From Cryomorphaceae bacterium (GTDB lineage Bacteria > Bacteroidota > Bacteroidia > Flavobacteriales > Schleiferiaceae): a DNA stretch of 7,163 nt. The translations under genes were made by a program, and so were the position numbers. Each line of letters starts with the position of its first letter. Within the stretch, counting starts at the first letter, position 1. This document shows, in pieces, positions 5,734 through 7,163 of the stretch. The stretch spans positions 1 to 7,163 of the forward strand of contig JAIUMB010000115.1 of the NCBI GenBank assembly GCA_022565745.1. Reading direction: 5' to 3'. A model generated the notes under the pieces. That model was given only the letters and a program-made list of their open reading frames with translations, did not search any database and was not told the DNA's origin.

Positions 5734-7163
5734 TTAGTAATTTAAAACCTCATCGATGCGCTTAGCCACCTTTTCTGCATTGGGGATCATCGTCTCTTCC
5801 AACACTGAATTAAGCGGAATAGCGGGTAATGTTTCACTGCCAATCACCCCTATTGGGGCGTCTAGAAATTCAAAACACTGCATTTGAATATTTCCGGCCA
5901 GTGCCTGAGCAAAACTATTGGGCACCGCTTCTTCGGTTACCACAAGACATCTCCCTATGGCTTTTACGCGTTCAAAGATCAAAGCTTCGTCGATGGGCAC
6001 CAAGGTGCGCAAATCCACAATCTCGACCCTCCCGGGAAACTGTTCGGCGGCAGCTTTACTCCAATAAACACCCATACCGTAAGTCACCACCACCACGGCT
6101 TTTCCGTTGTCGATTTCGCTTTGCTCCGCCTCTAGGGCGATGCGCCCCTTACCAAATGGAATGACATAATCCTCATCGGGCTCGATGGTTCGTGCCTCTT
6201 CCGTGCCTTTTATTTTACTCCAGTACAAGCCCTTATGCTCAAGCATCACCACCGGGTTGGGGTCGTAATAAGCCGACTTCATCAATCCCTTGAGATCAGC
6301 ACCGGTAGAAGGATAGGCCACTTTGATGCCACGAATATTGGTAACAATGCTTTCCACCGAAGACGAGTGATAAGGGCCACCAGAGCCATATGCTCCGATA
6401 GGCACGCGAATAACCGCGCTGGCCGGCCATTTTCCGTTGCTGAGAAAATACGAGCGACTCAATTCGGTAAAGAGCTGGTTGAGTCCCGGCCAAATATAAT
6501 CAGCAAACTGCACCTCCACGATGGGGCGCAGCCCGGCAGCGGCCATACCGACCGTACTACCAATAATAAATGCTTCTTGAATGGGGGTATTGAATACGCG
6601 GTCGTCGCCAAACTGGTCGCCCAAGGTGGCTGCTTCACGAAAGACGCCTCCCAATCGCTTACCCACATCCTGTCCGTACAACAACGATTCTGGGTGCTTG
6701 CTCATAATTTCACGAATGGCAAACAGTGCACTGTCGACCATAACGGTTTTTTCACGCCCTGCCGGTTCACGTACGCCCAATTCTTCAGTAATAGGCGTTG
6801 GTGCATAATCGTGATTAAACAAATCTTCCGGCCGAGGATCTTCGGCGTCAAGCGCCTCTTTGTAATCGTCTTCTACACGCTTGCGGCTGCTGCTTTTGAT
6901 GGCATCGAGTTCGGCCTGTGAGAAACCATTGTCGAGTAAATACAACTCCAGTGCCGGTAGCGGATCGCGTGTGGCGTGCTCGTCTAAATCATCGCGATAA
7001 AATTCACGGCGAACCCCAGAGGTATGGTGCCCCAATAAAGGCACTTTGGCATGCACCAACACAGGGCGACGCTCCGTACGAATGATGTGAATGGCTTTTT
7101 GAAGCGTATTCCAACTCTCTTCAAAATTGGCGCCGTCAACCGAAAACACCTCCAATCCTTTAA
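5734..7163 (-). CDS. fused 2-oxoacid dehydrogenase E1 alpha/beta subunit (TPP-dependent), 5' partial
   Basis: The frame is open to the right edge, so the N-terminal part, with most of the E1-alpha TPP-binding domain, is missing. Counting from the Leu codon at 7153-7155, residues 1 to about 110 are the end of E1-alpha: EVFSVDG, then GHHTSG (42-47) and RDPL (63-66), equivalent to the conserved loop of E1-alpha chains. After a linker, about 135-310 form the E1-beta pyrimidine-binding domain, with TPIQE (190-194) whose Glu194 should activate thiamine diphosphate. About 330-465 form the C-terminal transketolase domain (DLRTLVPID, 381-389). The enzyme decarboxylates a 2-oxoacid and passes the acyl group to the lipoyl E2. 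The fused form in Bacteroidota is often annotated as branched-chain 2-oxoacid dehydrogenase, but pyruvate or a mixed substrate cannot be excluded. E2 and E3 are not in the window. Confidence 0.93.
   Translation of the reverse strand, partial: KGLEVFSVDGANFEESWNTLQKAIHIIRTERRPVLVHAKVPLLGHHTSGVRREFYRDDLDEHATRDPLPALELYLLDNGFSQAELDAIKSSSRKRVEDDYKEALDAEDPRPEDLFNHDYAPTPITEELGVREPAGREKTVMVDSALFAIREIMSKHPESLLYGQDVGKRLGGVFREAATLGDQFGDDRVFNTPIQEAFIIGSTVGMAAAGLRPIVEVQFADYIWPGLNQLFTELSRSYFLSNGKWPASAVIRVPIGAYGSGGPYHSSSVESIVTNIRGIKVAYPSTGADLKGLMKSAYYDPNPVVMLEHKGLYWSKIKGTEEARTIEPDEDYVIPFGKGRIALEAEQSEIDNGKAVVVVTYGMGVYWSKAAAEQFPGRVEIVDLRTLVPIDEALIFERVKAIGRCLVVTEEAVPNSFAQALAGNIQMQCFEFLDAPIGVIGSETLPAIPLNSVLEETMIPNAEKVAKRIDEVLNY

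Noticed and set aside
5829..6164. Overlapping plus-strand frames opposite the E1-beta C-terminal domain
   Set aside because: Antisense to conserved coding sequence and without domain features or plausible start context.
6235..6921. A 228-codon open frame on the plus strand opposite the E1 gene
   Set aside because: It lies wholly antisense to a gene with clear E1 motifs, its translation has a composition unlike a folded protein (rich in His, Arg and Asn) and no recognisable motif. It is a reading-frame shadow.

Overview
The window looks like a chromosomal piece of an aquatic, probably marine, Bacteroidota of the Flavobacteriales type. The evidence is a type IX secretion (T9SS) sorting tail, a flavobacterial-style green-tuned proteorhodopsin, CrtY and Blh of the kind found in rhodopsin-bearing flavobacteria, a fused E1 alpha/beta 2-oxoacid dehydrogenase, AT-rich leaders without Shine-Dalgarno motifs, and Bacteroidota-like promoter elements. 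The genus cannot be named from the sequence alone.

Layout: (1) 3-293 (+) is the C-terminal end of a secreted T9SS cargo protein that begins outside the window. (2) 313-3167 is a phototrophy block. blh and crtY lie on the minus strand with an ATGA overlap (crtY upstream, blh downstream). The proteorhodopsin gene lies divergently on the plus strand across a 114-117 bp AT-rich intergenic region and ends at a strong bidirectional terminator (3187-3222). (3) 3248-4378 (-) is a membrane-anchored serine hydrolase of the beta-lactamase fold with its own candidate promoter. (4) 4469-7163 (-) is a run of three genes: the fused 2-oxoacid dehydrogenase E1 (cut by the right edge), a patatin-like phospholipase 2 bp downstream, and an FKBP-type prolyl isomerase lipoprotein 30 bp further on.

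How the genes work together: CrtY cyclises lycopene to beta-carotene, Blh cleaves beta-carotene to two retinals, and retinal bound to Lys229 of the rhodopsin makes a light-driven proton pump. The window therefore holds the last two steps of chromophore synthesis and the opsin, but not the early carotenoid genes (crtE, crtB, crtI) or a hydroxylase (crtZ), which must be elsewhere. The rhodopsin has the proton-pump residues Asp85/Thr89/Glu96 and Met93 at the spectral tuning site. It also has a glycine at the helix-5 position that opens a side window for an antenna carotenoid in xanthorhodopsin-type pumps.

Nothing here is a wholly new system. The most informative points are the compact divergent arrangement of the photosystem, the possible antenna-binding glycine, and an operator-like inverted repeat between the divergent genes. 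All but about 250 bases lie in or next to confident coding sequence, and no RNA gene, insertion sequence or CRISPR array was seen.
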